Of a stretch of DNA of 64,000 bases, positions 26,597 through 36,497 are shown piece by piece. The stretch is from Neorhizobium sp. NCHU2750. GTDB lineage: Bacteria; Pseudomonadota; Alphaproteobacteria; Rhizobiales; Rhizobiaceae. The position numbers were made by a program, and so were the translations under genes. The stretch is taken from the NCBI RefSeq assembly GCF_003597675.1, contig NZ_CP030827.1, forward strand, positions 1,984,001 through 2,048,000, given 5' to 3'. The number at the start of each line of letters is the position of its first letter. Position 1 is the first letter of the stretch. The notes under the pieces are model-generated. The model was not told the origin of the DNA. It ran no database searches and saw only the letters and a program-made list of their open reading frames with translations.

Positions 26597-27244
26597 TCAG
26601 CCGATATGGGCGAGGATCTCGCTTGGATGGCTGACGACGGCATCGGCGCCAGCCTGTCTCAATTCGTCAACCGAGGCATAGCCCCAGGCGACACCGATGG
26701 CTGTTGCACCGGCGGCCTTTGCCATCTGCATATCGTAGATGGCATCGCCGATGACAAGCGTGTATCCCGGTCGCATGCCGGTCTCGTCGCAGCATTCCGT
26801 CACCATCGCTGGATGCGGCTTCGACGGGCAATCGTCGGCCGTGCGCGAGGCGACGAATTTGAACCCATGCGTCTCCGTCACCAGATCCAGCCCGCGACGC
26901 GACTTGCCGGTCACCGCACCGATCAGGATCTCGTCGCGGCTCTCCAGCGTGTCCATCAGTTCGCGGATGCCGGCAAACAGCGGCTCGCGGAAGTCGAGAT
27001 CGTTACGAACCACCGAAAACAGCGACTTGTAATAGGCCATCATCTCGATGTCCTCGTCATCGACATGCGGCTTGCCGAGCATGCGCGAAATCGCGATGTC
27101 GAGCGTCAGGCCGATGATCGCCTTGGTCTCCGCGAAGGCGGGTTCCCGCTTGCCGAACTGGACAAAGGTGCGACGCATGGTTTCATGGATCAGGCCGGCA
27201 CTGTCGACCAGCGTGCCATCGCAATCGAACAGAACGAGCTTCAT
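26597..27244 (-). CDS. HAD-superfamily phosphatase (phosphoglycolate phosphatase-like)
   Basis: This 215-residue enzyme begins with the HAD motif I LFDCDGTLVDS, where the first Asp is the nucleophile. Motif II is GAVTGKSRRG; motif III/IV is SKPHPAMV and VIGDAIYDMQMAKAAGATAI. The helical cap inserts after motif I, as in subfamily IA. The substrate is not certain. Its ATG overlaps the RluA stop by 4 bp, so the two are translationally coupled. Confidence 0.9.
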   Translation of the reverse strand: MKLVLFDCDGTLVDSAGLIHETMRRTFVQFGKREPAFAETKAIIGLTLDIAISRMLGKPHVDDEDIEMMAYYKSLFSVVRNDLDFREPLFAGIRELMDTLESRDEILIGAVTGKSRRGLDLVTETHGFKFVASRTADDCPSKPHPAMVTECCDETGMRPGYTLVIGDAIYDMQMAKAAGATAIGVAWGYASVDELRQAGADAVVSHPSEILAHIG

Positions 27245-28233
27245 TCGTCGTCATCCCTTACGCCGTTTTCGAGATCGAAGCCGAGCAGGTTCCAGCTCTG
27301 CACCATATGCGGCGGCAACGGTGCCGTCACCTTCAGGCGTCCGCCGGAAGGATGCGGGATGTCGATATGACGCGCATGCAGATGCAGCTTCTTCTGGATG
27401 CCGCCCGGAAACGGCCAGTTGATATCGTCGTCGAAATATTTCGGATCGCCGATGATCGGATGGCCGATATGGAGCGCATGGACGCGAAGCTGGTGAGTAC
27501 GGCCGGTATAGGGCTCCATCTCCAGCCAGGCGAGCGACTGCGCCGCGGTTTCCAGCACGCGGTAATAGGAGATCGCATGGTCGGCGCCCTCCTCACCATG
27601 CTTGGCGATCCGCATCCTGTCACCGTCCGGTGTCTGTTCCTTGACGAGCCAGGTTGACAGCTTGTCCTCGCGCTTGCGCGGTACGCCCTTGACCAGCGAC
27701 CAGTAGGTCTTCTTGGTGTCGCGCTCGCGAAACGCCGCCGTCAGCTTCTGCGCTGCGCCGCGGGTGCGGGCAATGACGAGTACGCCGGACGTATCGCGGT
27801 CGAGCCGGTGCACCAGACGCGGCTTCTCGCCCTTCGGGCTGAGCCAGGATTCAAGCATCTGGTCGATATGGCGCGTCACGCCGGAACCGCCCTGCACCGC
27901 AAGTCCGGCCGGCTTGTTCAAGACGATCACCTTGTCGTCCTCATGCAGCACCATGCGCTGCAGCAGCTCGTAATCGCCCGCATGCTTCAGGTCGTGGCCG
28001 GCAATCGGCCCCTTCTTGGCATCCGTGTCGATCGGCGGCACGCGTACCACTTGGCCCGGCTGCACGCGCGTATCGGTCTTGACCCGGCCGCCATCGACGC
28101 GCACCTGACCGGAACGCAGCAGTTTCTGCAGGGGACCGAAGCCAAGACCCGGATAATGGATCTTGAACCAACGGTCGAGACGCATGCCCGCTTCGTCCGC
28201 TTGGACCGGGATATGCTCGATGCCAGCCATCAA
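27241..28233 (-). CDS. RluA-family 23S rRNA pseudouridine synthase (RluC-like)
   Basis: This 330-residue enzyme has an N-terminal S4 RNA-binding domain (about residues 12-75, with LLRSGQVRVDGGRVK) and a catalytic domain containing HRLDRDTSGVLVIAR, in which the Asp after HRLD-R forms the adduct. The length and S4 domain fit RluC/RluD, which modify helix 39 or 69 of 23S rRNA. The target position is not decided by sequence. A HAD phosphatase gene is coupled downstream. Confidence 0.9.
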   Translation of the reverse strand: MMAGIEHIPVQADEAGMRLDRWFKIHYPGLGFGPLQKLLRSGQVRVDGGRVKTDTRVQPGQVVRVPPIDTDAKKGPIAGHDLKHAGDYELLQRMVLHEDDKVIVLNKPAGLAVQGGSGVTRHIDQMLESWLSPKGEKPRLVHRLDRDTSGVLVIARTRGAAQKLTAAFRERDTKKTYWSLVKGVPRKREDKLSTWLVKEQTPDGDRMRIAKHGEEGADHAISYYRVLETAAQSLAWLEMEPYTGRTHQLRVHALHIGHPIIGDPKYFDDDINWPFPGGIQKKLHLHARHIDIPHPSGGRLKVTAPLPPHMVQSWNLLGFDLENGVRDDDE

Positions 28234-28266
28234 AGCTCTTTCTTCTATCTTTTTGATCGCCGGTCT

Positions 28267-28644
28267 TTAGAGCATTGCCCGCCCGAGCGCCAGCCCGGCA
28301 AAGACCGCTGCGAAAGAGAGGACCAGCGAACCGAGAACGTAAGTGGCGCTCGCCATCACCGCACCCCGCTCGAAAAGCGCCATGGCATCGAGCGTGAACG
28401 AGGACCATGTGGTGAAACCGCCAAGGACACCGGTTACCAGCAGGAGACGAAGCTCAATCGAGGCGTTGAAACGGCGGGCGATGACTTCGGTCAAGAGACC
28501 GATGGCAAAGGCGCCGACGACATTCACCGTCAACGTACCCCAGGGAAAGACTGGACCGAAACGGCGAAGCGTCCAGATGCCGACGAGATAGCGACAGACG
28601 GAGCCCAAAGCCCCGCCAAAAGCGACGATCAATAGGTTCAGCAC
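28267..28644 (-). CDS. crcB: Fluoride exporter CrcB/FluC
   Basis: The 125-residue, four-helix protein carries the Fluc signature GGFTTWSSFTLD and the N-terminal GGALGSVCRYLVG. These dual-topology dimers form fluoride channels. No fluoride riboswitch of the known consensus is recognisable in the upstream minus-strand region. It precedes the RluA gene by 33 bp and may share its transcript. Confidence 0.93.
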   Translation of the reverse strand: MLNLLIVAFGGALGSVCRYLVGIWTLRRFGPVFPWGTLTVNVVGAFAIGLLTEVIARRFNASIELRLLLVTGVLGGFTTWSSFTLDAMALFERGAVMASATYVLGSLVLSFAAVFAGLALGRAML

Positions 28645-28759
28645 GATTTCAACCCTTGACTGAAAGCGATAAAATCACTCATCATTAAAATGCAGTGATT
28701 GGAGTTAAGCATCGGAGAATACGCCTTCCCGTAAGGGTTGATGATCGAAGGTGAGACCA

Positions 28760-29038
28760 ATGACCCAGATCGTGACCATTTCTGCGAATACGGCCGCGTT
28801 GAACATCGAGTCCATGCGTACACCGCGCCGGATTTCGGTGAAGGATCAGGTGGCCGATGTCAAGGCGGATGCCGAGCGCAACGCCAAGGCACGTGAAAAC
28901 GTCGCCGAACCCGATGCCGTCAACGAGATGATACCGGCGACCAAGGTCGGCATCGACGTCACCACGACGGGACAGCAGCCGCAACAGCATTATTCCCTGC
29001 GCGAGGTCGAGGCCGCCTATCGCGATCTCGAAGATTGA
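28760..29038 (+). CDS. Small protein of unknown function
   Basis: The 92-residue product starts at ATG 28760, preceded by GAAGGTGAGA. It is hydrophilic and charged, with a helical middle (VADVKADAERNAKARENVAE) and a C-terminal SLREVEAAYRDLED. No signal peptide or motif is visible and I do not recognise the family. It stands alone, divergent from crcB. Confidence 0.55.
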   Translation: MTQIVTISANTAALNIESMRTPRRISVKDQVADVKADAERNAKARENVAEPDAVNEMIPATKVGIDVTTTGQQPQQHYSLREVEAAYRDLED

Positions 29039-29080
29039 GCCTGCCACGAGCAACCAGATACGCAAGCTACAGCATCGGCC

Positions 29081-29160
29081 CGAAAATCGGAATCGATTTT
29101 CGGAAAGCCTGATGCGCAGATTCAAGGAAATAGAGCGCCGTGCGTCCGCACGGCGCTCTA
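29081..29160. repeat. Two perfect hairpins between convergent genes
   Basis: CCGAAAATCG-GAAT-CGATTTTCGG (29081-29104) and a 13-bp perfect stem AGAGCGCCGTGCG-TC-CGCACGGCGCTCT (29133-29160) lie between the small plus-strand gene and the copper chaperone gene. Neither is followed by a T-run on either strand. They could terminate both genes or be copies of dispersed rhizobial palindromes. Confidence 0.6.
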
Positions 29161-29204
29161 GGCTGAAGGCGTCTTCCCTTTAGGACCGCCTGCCCTGCAG
29201 GTCG

Positions 29205-29771
29205 TCACTGACCGCCCGGCACGAATGCCTTGACCGGCAGCGATACCTCGAGCTTGCCCGCCTTTTCGAAGTTGAGCGTCAAGGGCACGCTGTCACCGAG
29301 TTTGAAAGGCGTCTTCACCTTCATGAACATCAGATGCATGCCGCCCGGCTGCAGCTCGACCTTCTGTCCGGCCGGAACATCGAGACTGCCCGAAAGCTTG
29401 CGCATCGTCATCGTCTGCCCCTGCATCGACATCTCGTGAATTTCCACCGAGCCGGCCGAAGGCGACGAGGCCGACAGGAGCCGGTCATCGGCAGAGCCGC
29501 TGTTGCTGATGACGAGATAGCCGCCGCCGACCGGCTGGCCCGGCAGCATGGCGCGAACGAAGGCGCCGTCGACGGCAATATCCCCGGCCTTCGCCATGCC
29601 GCCGTCGCTCGCCTCGGCAGTGCTGCCCGACATGTTCATCTGCATGCCCATCTGCATCGCGGCATGGTCATGACCGGCCGGCGCCTTTTCGTCGGCCGCA
29701 AGCACTGGCGCGCCCTGACAGATGATGATCGCACCGAGCGCCGCCAAGGCGCTCAAAGTCCTGGTTTTCAT
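29205..29771 (-). CDS. PCu(A)C-type periplasmic copper chaperone
   Basis: The frame opens far upstream (30074), but the start is placed at ATG 29771, 5 bp after GGAGATGAGA. The 188-residue product has a signal peptide (SALAALGAIIICQGAPVLA). A Met/His-rich stretch (GHDHAAMQMGMQMNM, about residues 34-48) precedes the PCu(A)C domain. The domain keeps the copper site residues: HEMSMQG and GGMHLMFM. Such proteins deliver Cu(I) to the CuA centre of cytochrome c oxidase. No cox or sco gene is adjacent. Confidence 0.9.
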   Translation of the reverse strand: MKTRTLSALAALGAIIICQGAPVLAADEKAPAGHDHAAMQMGMQMNMSGSTAEASDGGMAKAGDIAVDGAFVRAMLPGQPVGGGYLVISNSGSADDRLLSASSPSAGSVEIHEMSMQGQTMTMRKLSGSLDVPAGQKVELQPGGMHLMFMKVKTPFKLGDSVPLTLNFEKAGKLEVSLPVKAFVPGGQ

Positions 29772-30094
29772 TCTCATCTCCATGCGGTGACGGCACTCTT
29801 GCCGGATACCGCTTCCCATTGCCGATCGCCTCGAAAAACTGGATTTCAGGCAAGAGCCTCTCCCGCACGCAATATGCATGGCAACGACTGGCCCTTGCCG
29901 CAGATCTACGGCCACCGGCCTCCACGTGATCATGATGCATAGCCGAAACCACAGCCGATACAAAGTCCTGCGCAAACATCGCCTGCCCCCTCTGTCGTTG
30001 CGCCAGATCAACCGGACGCTGCGATGCGACAGAAATCGTGCTGGTTTCGACATTGGGGCCTTGCCAAACGACATGCCTCAACGATAATGAGCGC
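29772..30094. other. Intergenic region without recognisable gene
   Basis: This 320-bp stretch separates the copper chaperone from the glycine riboswitch. The longer open frames crossing it are extensions of flanking coding frames. It should contain the promoters of both divergent units; I could not pick out convincing -35/-10 pairs. Confidence 0.5.
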
Positions 30095-30258
30095 CAGACC
30101 CGTTGGGAGAAGCCGCTTTGATGCGGTGCCGAAGGAGCAACCGCCCCGGAAACTCTCAGGCAAAAGGACCACGGGCAACCGACAGGAAACTCTGGAGAGA
30201 AGCACCGCAAGGGGCTCGCCGAAGGGATAACAATCTCAGGCGAAAAGGACAGAGGGGG
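30095..30258 (+). promoter_or_regulatory. Tandem glycine riboswitch upstream of gcvT
   Basis: Two glycine aptamers are visible in series. Aptamer 1 (about 30104-30172) contains GGGAGA, GCCGAAGGAGCAA and CTCTCAGGCAAAAGGACC. Aptamer 2 (about 30190-30256) contains CTGGAGAGAAGC, GCCGAAGGGATAACA and TCTCAGGCGAAAAGGACAG. The short linker, ACGGGCAACCGACAGGAAA, is typical. Glycine binding is known to switch on glycine cleavage genes. About 100 nt separate the second aptamer from the gcvT start, room for the expression platform. Confidence 0.95.
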
Positions 30259-30360
30259 CTCGAAACCGACGCACCGATATTCGGTATTGGCGCGTCCAAA
30301 TCTGAGCCGGCATGCGACCTGATCCCTCGATCGGGCGGGCCAAACCTGGAGGCGTCCCCA

Positions 30361-31509
30361 TTGGGTGACCAGACCAACGACCAGACCGTTCTCAAGATCA
30401 CCCCGCTGCATGCATTGCATCTGTCGCTCGGCGCCAAGATGGTTCCGTTCGCCGGCTACGACATGCCAGTCCAGTATCCGCTCGGCGTGATGAAGGAACA
30501 TCTGCATACCCGCACTGCTGCCGGCCTGTTCGACGTGTCCCATATGGGCCAGGTCATCGTGAAGGCAAAATCGGGTGAATATGCCGATGCCGCCCTGGCT
30601 CTCGAAAAGCTCGTGCCGGTCGATATCCTGGCGCTCAAGGAAGGCCGCCAGCGTTATGGCTTCTTCACCGATGCAAACGGTGGCATCCTCGACGACCTGA
30701 TGATCACCAATCGCGGCGACCATCTCCTCGTCGTCGTCAACGCCGCCTGCAAGGACCAGGACGTCGCCCATATGAAGGCGAACCTCGCGGGATGCGATGT
30801 GGAGCTCCTCGAAGACCGCGCCCTGATCGCCCTTCAGGGCCCGCGCGCGCAGGCCGTTCTGGCCGAACTCTGGGCCGGCGTTTCGGCCATGAAGTTCATG
30901 GATGTGCGCGAAGTGCCGCTGCACGACGTGCCCTGCATCGTCTCCCGCTCCGGCTATTCCGGTGAAGATGGCTTTGAAATCTCCGTCCCGGCCGACAAGG
31001 CCGAGGAAATCGCCAAGGCGCTGCTCGAACATCCCGACTGCGAGGCGATCGGTCTTGGCGCCCGCGACAGCCTTCGCCTCGAGGCAGGCCTGTGTCTCTA
31101 CGGAAACGATATCGATACCACCACTTCGCCGATCGAAGCCTCGCTCGAATGGGCGCTGCAGAAGGCCCGCAAGACCGGCGGCGACCGCGAAGGCGGCTTC
31201 CCCGGCGCTGAACGCATTCTTGCGGAACTCGCCAACGGCACGAGCCGCCGCCGCGTCGGCCTGAAGCCGGAAGGCAAGGCACCGGTGCGTTCGCATGCCA
31301 AGCTTTATGCGGACGCCGAAGGCAAGACCGAAATCGGCGAAGTCACCTCAGGCACATTCGGCCCGAGCGTCGAGGGCCCGGTTGCCATGGGCTATCTGCC
31401 GACCGCCCAGTCCACGCCCGGCACCCAGGTCTATGCCGAGGTCCGCGGCAAGTACCTGCCGATGACCGTTGCCGCCCTGCCTTTCATCACACCGACATAC
31501 AAGCGCTGA
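30361..31509 (+). CDS. gcvT: Glycine cleavage system T protein (aminomethyltransferase)
   Basis: GcvT takes the aminomethyl group from the lipoyl arm of GcvH and yields methylene-tetrahydrofolate and ammonia. The folate-site region [14 protein letters not shown], then [14 protein letters not shown] and the C-terminal [14 protein letters not shown] are characteristic. The frame is open through the riboswitch, but TTG 30361 is chosen because GGAGG lies 8 bp upstream and the 382-residue product then has the expected length. It is first of gcvT-gcvH-gcvP. Confidence 0.95.
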   Translation: MGDQTNDQTVLKITPLHALHLSLGAKMVPFAGYDMPVQYPLGVMKEHLHTRTAAGLFDVSHMGQVIVKAKSGEYADAALALEKLVPVDILALKEGRQRYGFFTDANGGILDDLMITNRGDHLLVVVNAACKDQDVAHMKANLAGCDVELLEDRALIALQGPRAQAVLAELWAGVSAMKFMDVREVPLHDVPCIVSRSGYSGEDGFEISVPADKAEEIAKALLEHPDCEAIGLGARDSLRLEAGLCLYGNDIDTTTSPIEASLEWALQKARKTGGDREGGFPGAERILAELANGTSRRRVGLKPEGKAPVRSHAKLYADAEGKTEIGEVTSGTFGPSVEGPVAMGYLPTAQSTPGTQVYAEVRGKYLPMTVAALPFITPTYKR

Positions 31510-31527
31510 CATTCGAACAAGGAGCCC

Positions 31528-31667
31528 GCCCCTCATCCGCCTGCCGGCACCTTCTCCCCGTTCTGACTGGGAGAAGGACGACGTGGCACCACCTTCGCTC
31601 ATTCTCGAAAGTCGAGCGGGGCAAGTCCCCTCTCCCCGCCAGCGGGGAGAGGGCTAGGGTGAGGGGC
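31528..31667. repeat. Intergenic mosaic palindromic element (RIME-like) inside the gcv operon
   Basis: The element is bounded by GCCCCTCA (31528) and its reverse complement TGAGGGGC (31660). Inside are CCTTCTCCC...GGGAGAAGG and CCCTCTCCCCGC-CA-GCGGGGAGAGGG (31636-31653 region). This resembles rhizobial intergenic mosaic elements. It separates gcvT from gcvH but no T-run follows, so it may modulate rather than terminate the transcript. Confidence 0.65.
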
Positions 31668-31733
31668 AAGCGCCACCCCGAAAAGCAAGCCGAACACACG
31701 AAACACAACAAACAAGACCAGAGGAACAAATCC

Positions 31734-32096
31734 ATGTTGAAATTCACCGCTGAACACGAATGGCTGAAGCTTGAGGGCGATGTCGCCACCGTCGGCATCA
31801 CCCAGCACGCCGCCGACCAGCTCGGCGATCTCGTTTTCGTCGAACTGCCGGAAGTCGGCGCCGAACTGGTAAAGGACGGCAATGCCGCCACCGTCGAAAG
31901 CGTCAAGGCCGCCTCCGACGTCTATTCCCCGCTCGATGGCGAAGTCGTCGAAATCAACCAGGCGATCGTCGACGATCCGTCGCTCGTCAATTCCGACCCG
32001 CAGGCCGCCGCATGGTTCTTCAAGCTCAAGCTGAAGAACGTGTCCGACGTCGACGGACTGATGGACGAAGCTGCCTACAAGGACCTGATCGGATGA
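31734..32096 (+). CDS. gcvH: Glycine cleavage system H protein
   Basis: The 120-residue lipoyl carrier shuttles the aminomethyl group from GcvP to GcvT. The lipoylated lysine is Lys58 in [13 protein letters not shown]. The open frame begins at 31659, within the repeat's flank, but ATG 31734 with AGAGGAAC upstream gives the family N-terminus [12 protein letters not shown]. Its stop overlaps the gcvP start. LipB and LipA encoded elsewhere in the window would attach the lipoate. Confidence 0.96.
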   Translation: MLKFTAEHEWLKLEGDVATVGITQHAADQLGDLVFVELPEVGAELVKDGNAATVESVKAASDVYSPLDGEVVEINQAIVDDPSLVNSDPQAAAWFFKLKLKNVSDVDGLMDEAAYKDLIG

Positions 32097-34957
32097 CCGA
32101 TAACACCGATTTCCATTTCACCGACTACAATCCGTATGACTTCGCCAACCGGCGTCATATCGGCCCCTCGCCGGCCGAGATGACCGCCATGCTGAAGGTC
32201 ATCGGTTACAAGTCGCTCGACGCGCTGATCGATGCCACCGTTCCCTCCTCGATCCGCCAGCAGGCTCCGCTCGCCTGGGGTGCGGCACTCTCCGAACGCG
32301 AAGCGCTCGACAAGCTGCGCGAGACGGCCAACAAGAACAAGGTCCTGACCTCGCTGATCGGCCAGGGCTATTACGGCACGATCACGCCACCGGTCATCCA
32401 GCGCAACATCCTGGAAAATCCGGCCTGGTACACGGCCTACACGCCCTACCAGCCGGAAATCTCCCAGGGCCGTCTTGAGGCGCTGTTGAACTTCCAGACG
32501 ATGATTTCGGACCTGACCGGCCTCGACGTCTCCAACGCGTCGCTCCTGGACGAGGCAACCGCCGCCGCCGAAGCCATGGCGCTCTGCCAGCGTCAGGCGA
32601 AGACCAAGGCGACCGCCTTCTTCGTCGACAAGGCCTGCCACCCGCAGACCATCGCGCTCATCGAAACCCGCGCCGCCCCGCTCGGCTGGAGCGTCATCGT
32701 CGGCGATCCGATGACCGATCTCGACCCGGTCGACGTCTTCGGCGCGATCTTCCAGTATCCGGGCACCCATGGCGAAGTCCGTGATTTCACCGGCCTGATC
32801 TCCCGCCTGCACCAGACCGGCGCCGTCGCCGCCGTAGCCGCCGACCTTCTGGCGCTGACGCTGCTGAAGTCGCCGGGCGAAATGGGTGCAGACATCGCCA
32901 TCGGCTCGTCGCAGCGCTTCGGCGTTCCGGTCGGCTATGGTGGCCCGCATGCCGCCTATATGGCCGTCAAGGATGCCCATAAGCGCGCCATGCCCGGCCG
33001 TCTCGTCGGCGTCTCGGTCGATGCCCGCGGCAACCGCGCCTACCGCCTGTCGCTGCAGACTCGCGAACAGCATATCCGCCGCGAAAAGGCGACGTCGAAC
33101 ATCTGCACCGCGCAGGTCCTGCTCGCCGTCATGGCCTCGATGTACGGCGTCTTCCACGGTCCGCAGGGCCTGAAGGCGATTGCCCAGGCGGTTCACAAGA
33201 AGGCCGTGCTGATGGCCAAGGGCCTTGAAAAGCTCGGCTACACGGTTGAACAGGAAACCTTCTTCGACACGATCACCGTCGAGGTCGGCCACATGCAGGG
33301 CCTCATCCTGCGTGCCGCGGTCGCCGAGGGCGTCAACCTGCGCAAGGTCGGTGAGACCAAGATCGGCATGTCGCTAGACGAACGCACCCGCCCGGCGACG
33401 CTGGAAGCCGTCTGGCGCGCTTTCGGCGGCGACTTCAAGGTCTCGGATTTCGAGGTCGAGTATCGCCTGCCCAAGGCTCTTCTCAGGAAATCGGATTACA
33501 TGACCCATCCGATCTTCCACATGAACCGCGCCGAAAGCGAGATGACCCGCTACATCCGCCGCCTGTCCGACCGCGACCTCGCGCTCGACCGAGCAATGAT
33601 CCCGCTCGGCTCCTGCACGATGAAGCTGAACGCCACGGCGGAAATGCTGCCGATCACCTGGCCGGAATTTTCGGATATCCATCCCTTCGTTCCGCAGGAC
33701 CAGGCGCTGGGCTACAAGGAAATGATCGACGACCTGTCGCAGAAACTTTGCCAGGTCACCGGTTACGACGCCTTCTCCATGCAGCCGAATTCCGGCGCGC
33801 AGGGCGAATATGCGGGCCTGCTCACCATTCGCAATTACCACATTGCCAATGGCGATGCGCATCGCGATGTCTGCCTCATCCCGACATCCGCGCACGGCAC
33901 CAACCCGGCTTCGGCGCAGATGGTCGGCATGAAGGTCGTCGTCGTCAAGGTTCGCGACAACGGCGATATCGACCTCGACGATTTCCGCGCCAAGGCGGAA
34001 CAGTATGCAGCAAACCTGTCGGCCTGCATGATCACCTATCCTTCGACTCACGGCGTGTTCGAGGAGACGGCGAAGGAAATCTGCGACATCACCCACAAGC
34101 ATGGTGGCCAGGTCTATCTCGACGGCGCCAACATGAACGCCATGGTCGGCCTGTCCCGCCCCGGCGACATCGGCTCCGACGTGTCGCACCTGAACCTGCA
34201 CAAGACCTTCTGCATCCCGCATGGCGGCGGCGGTCCCGGCATGGGCCCGATCGGCGTCAAGGCGCATCTGGCACCCTACCTGCCGGGTCACCCGGAATAT
34301 GACGGTCGCGAAGGTGCAGTCTCGGCTGCTCCCTTCGGTTCGCCGTCGATCCTGCCGATCTCCTGGTCCTATTGCCTGATGATGGGCGGCGAAGGCCTGA
34401 CCCAGGCAACCAAGGCGGCGATCCTCAACGCCAACTATATCGCGGCACGACTGAAGGGCGCCTATGACGTGCTCTACAAGTCGGAAGCCGGCCGCGTGGC
34501 GCATGAATGCATCATCGACACCCGCCCGCTCAACGCCTCTGCGGGCGTCACGGTGGACGACGTGGCCAAGCGCCTGATCGATTGCGGTTTCCACGCCCCG
34601 ACCATGAGCTGGCCGGTTGCCGGCACGCTGATGATCGAGCCGACCGAATCGGAGACCAAGGCCGAACTCGACCGCTTCTGCGAAGCGATGCTGGCGATCC
34701 GCGAGGAAGCCCGCGACATCGAGGAAGGCCGGATGGACAAGGCCAACAACCCGCTGAAGAACGCCCCGCACACGGTGGAAGACCTCGTCGGCGAATGGGA
34801 TCGCCCCTATTCCCGCGAACAGGCCTGCTACCCGCCGGGCGCCTTCAGGGTCGACAAATACTGGTCGCCGGTCAACCGCGTCGACAATGTCTATGGCGAC
34901 CGCAACCTCGTCTGCTCCTGCCCGCCGCTGGAGGACTATGCGGAAGCAGCCGAGTAA
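32093..34957 (+). CDS. gcvP: Glycine dehydrogenase (decarboxylating), P protein
   Basis: This 954-residue PLP enzyme decarboxylates glycine and passes the aminomethyl group to GcvH. Both halves of the single-chain form are present. The N-terminal half has [17 protein letters not shown], and the C-terminal half has the PLP lysine in [18 protein letters not shown]. The start ATG 32093 overlaps the gcvH stop (ATGA), indicating translational coupling. A strong terminator follows. The length is standard. Confidence 0.97.
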   Translation: MTDNTDFHFTDYNPYDFANRRHIGPSPAEMTAMLKVIGYKSLDALIDATVPSSIRQQAPLAWGAALSEREALDKLRETANKNKVLTSLIGQGYYGTITPPVIQRNILENPAWYTAYTPYQPEISQGRLEALLNFQTMISDLTGLDVSNASLLDEATAAAEAMALCQRQAKTKATAFFVDKACHPQTIALIETRAAPLGWSVIVGDPMTDLDPVDVFGAIFQYPGTHGEVRDFTGLISRLHQTGAVAAVAADLLALTLLKSPGEMGADIAIGSSQRFGVPVGYGGPHAAYMAVKDAHKRAMPGRLVGVSVDARGNRAYRLSLQTREQHIRREKATSNICTAQVLLAVMASMYGVFHGPQGLKAIAQAVHKKAVLMAKGLEKLGYTVEQETFFDTITVEVGHMQGLILRAAVAEGVNLRKVGETKIGMSLDERTRPATLEAVWRAFGGDFKVSDFEVEYRLPKALLRKSDYMTHPIFHMNRAESEMTRYIRRLSDRDLALDRAMIPLGSCTMKLNATAEMLPITWPEFSDIHPFVPQDQALGYKEMIDDLSQKLCQVTGYDAFSMQPNSGAQGEYAGLLTIRNYHIANGDAHRDVCLIPTSAHGTNPASAQMVGMKVVVVKVRDNGDIDLDDFRAKAEQYAANLSACMITYPSTHGVFEETAKEICDITHKHGGQVYLDGANMNAMVGLSRPGDIGSDVSHLNLHKTFCIPHGGGGPGMGPIGVKAHLAPYLPGHPEYDGREGAVSAAPFGSPSILPISWSYCLMMGGEGLTQATKAAILNANYIAARLKGAYDVLYKSEAGRVAHECIIDTRPLNASAGVTVDDVAKRLIDCGFHAPTMSWPVAGTLMIEPTESETKAELDRFCEAMLAIREEARDIEEGRMDKANNPLKNAPHTVEDLVGEWDRPYSREQACYPPGAFRVDKYWSPVNRVDNVYGDRNLVCSCPPLEDYAEAAE

Positions 34958-34979
34958 GGGCTCTGCAAAGAGTTTTTGG

Positions 34980-35007
34980 GAAGGCCGCCATGTGCGGCCT
35001 TTTCTTG
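34980..35007 (+). terminator. Terminator of the gcv operon
   Basis: AAGGCCGC-CATGT-GCGGCCTT is an 8-bp stem (34981-35001) followed by TTCTTGTTT. It begins 24 bp past the gcvP stop. Confidence 0.8.
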
Positions 35008-35170
35008 TTTCGGCATATCTTGCTTTGCCGCAGATATGACTTATCATAGAGAGCATCGAACTTTGCTTGCGACTCCGTCGGCTGCCTCATGGCACTTTCT
35101 GATTTCCTCTCATCGTCGATCTACCGCCGGTCTTGGCACCGGTAACACCAACGATTGAAAGGAAATCGTT

Positions 35171-35380
35171 ATGAACACAGGTACCGTTAAGTGGTTCAAC
35201 AGCACCAAGGGTTATGGCTTCATTCAGCCGGATAACGGCGGCGCGGACATTTTCGTGCACATCTCTGCTGTCGAGCGTGCAGGCATGCGCGGTCTCAACG
35301 ATGGTCAGAAGATCAGCTACGACATCGTTCAGGACAAGCGTTCGGGCAAGAGCTCGGCCGACAATCTGCAGGCTGCCTGA
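35171..35380 (+). CDS. cspA: Cold-shock-domain protein
   Basis: The 69-residue protein is a single cold-shock domain: [20 protein letters not shown] carries the RNP1 motif and [13 protein letters not shown] the RNP2 motif. It binds single-stranded RNA/DNA and melts mRNA structure. AAAGGAAATCGTT precedes the ATG. The 160 bp before it contain a short hairpin (CCGGT-CTTGGC-ACCGG) and may form a structured 5' UTR, as in many csp genes. rpsU follows 290 bp downstream. Confidence 0.95.
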   Translation: MNTGTVKWFNSTKGYGFIQPDNGGADIFVHISAVERAGMRGLNDGQKISYDIVQDKRSGKSSADNLQAA

Positions 35381-35437
35381 TCCATCATGACCGCCAGGAG
35401 CCGCCGACAGGCTGCTCCTGACAGGTAAGCATACGAG

Positions 35438-35471
35438 GGAAGGTCGGGATTTTTTCCGGCCTTCCGCTTTT
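35438..35471 (+). terminator. Terminator of cspA
   Basis: GGAAGGTCGG-GATTTTTT-CCGGCCTTCC is a 10-bp stem with one G-U pair (35438-35465), followed by GCTTTT. Confidence 0.65.
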
Positions 35472-35668
35472 GATCCGCTTTGCATGACCACATCGCAAGA
35501 CCGGCTGGAGTACCATCTCAGGAGATTGAGACGGCTACTCGGATGCCGGTATCGTCATGAAAAGCCACTGCACAACCGGCCTCCATAAGGCCCCATGGCA
35601 CTCTTGCAATACGACCGCCCAGCCTCTATCGGTCTGGCCACGATTGTTTGCACTCAAGGAGAGATTTT

Positions 35669-35911
35669 TTGCAGGTACTCGTAAGAGACAACAACGTCGA
35701 ACAGGCACTGCGCGTGCTCAAGAAGAAGCTGCAGCGCGAAGGCGTGTTTCGCGAAATGAAGGCGCGCAGCGCTTTTGAAAAGCCGTCTGAAAAGCGCGCT
35801 CGCGAAAAGGCCGAAGCAATCCGCCGCACCCGCAAGCTGGCCCGCAAGCAGGCTCAGCGCGAAGGCCTGCTGCCGGCACCGAAGAAGAAGGTCATTGCTC
35901 GCGGCCGCTAA
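35669..35911 (+). CDS. rpsU: 30S ribosomal protein S21
   Basis: S21 helps the anti-Shine-Dalgarno end of 16S rRNA engage mRNAs. The 80-residue product reads [20 protein letters not shown], followed by a basic tail rich in Arg and Lys. The conserved N-terminus requires TTG 35669 as the start, which has AAGGAGAG 7 bp upstream. The frame extends to 35648 but without support. Alphaproteobacteria often carry more than one rpsU; the stretch [17 protein letters not shown] differs from the usual KRRDYYEKP version, so this may be a paralogue. Confidence 0.93.
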   Translation: MQVLVRDNNVEQALRVLKKKLQREGVFREMKARSAFEKPSEKRAREKAEAIRRTRKLARKQAQREGLLPAPKKKVIARGR

Positions 35912-36021
35912 GGGTCGCGACATCTCTGCGCCGCGGCCGTGAGGAGCATGGGCCGCGAGCAGGGCGATACTGCAGCGATGGCGCCTTGCCGTCGGCAAGG
36001 CATTGGAGGAGGACAAATGAA

Positions 36022-36246
36022 ATGACTGCGACCAGAGACCAGTTCTTCAAGCCGGAAAAGACGTCTGCGCAGGCCAAGGCCGGCCAGGCCAACTCTGTGC
36101 TGAAGAGCATCATCGACGCTGAAACCATGGCCCGCGACCAGAAGACCGAAAAGCTGCGCGCCCTTCGTCTGGCCCAGCAAGAGGAACAGGCCGCAAAGGC
36201 CGCGACCGCGCGAAAAGGCAGCCGCCAGACGGTCGCCGCCAAGTAG
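36022..36246 (+). CDS. Small basic helical protein of unknown function
   Basis: The 74-residue product starts at ATG 36022, 9 bp after a strong GGAGGAGG. An overlapping ATG at 36017 in another frame stops after two codons. The protein is Ala/Lys/Gln rich and probably one long helix with a disordered basic tail (residues 20-74). No family is recognised. Its position after cspA and rpsU, and its basic charge, would fit a role in RNA or ribosome biology, which is inference. Confidence 0.65.
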   Translation: MTATRDQFFKPEKTSAQAKAGQANSVLKSIIDAETMARDQKTEKLRALRLAQQEEQAAKAATARKGSRQTVAAK

Positions 36247-36497
36247 AATTCCAAGCAGTATTCCCGGCACGCACATATGCGCTCAGCCGCAGGCGTCACA
36301 GCCTGACAGGCGTGGCCACCCCGCGTATTTTACCACGTTTTGAACCATTTGGCGTCTTTTGCGTTATCGACGCGAGGCCGATTGCATACGGGCATATCCG
36401 ATGCAGTCCTTGGGTGTCATGTCATTCGAGACACCCGCCTTCTTCCGCATCCAAGGCACAGCCGACGGGAGATCGGGGTTTTCGAACGAGGAAAGAC

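Noticed and set aside
28645..28760. Possible fluoride riboswitch before crcB
   Set aside because: A short hairpin is present, but the conserved fluoride aptamer segments are not recognisable.
35594..35608. Sigma-54-like TGGCAC...TTGC before rpsU
   Set aside because: The GG to GC spacing is too short for a -24/-12 promoter.
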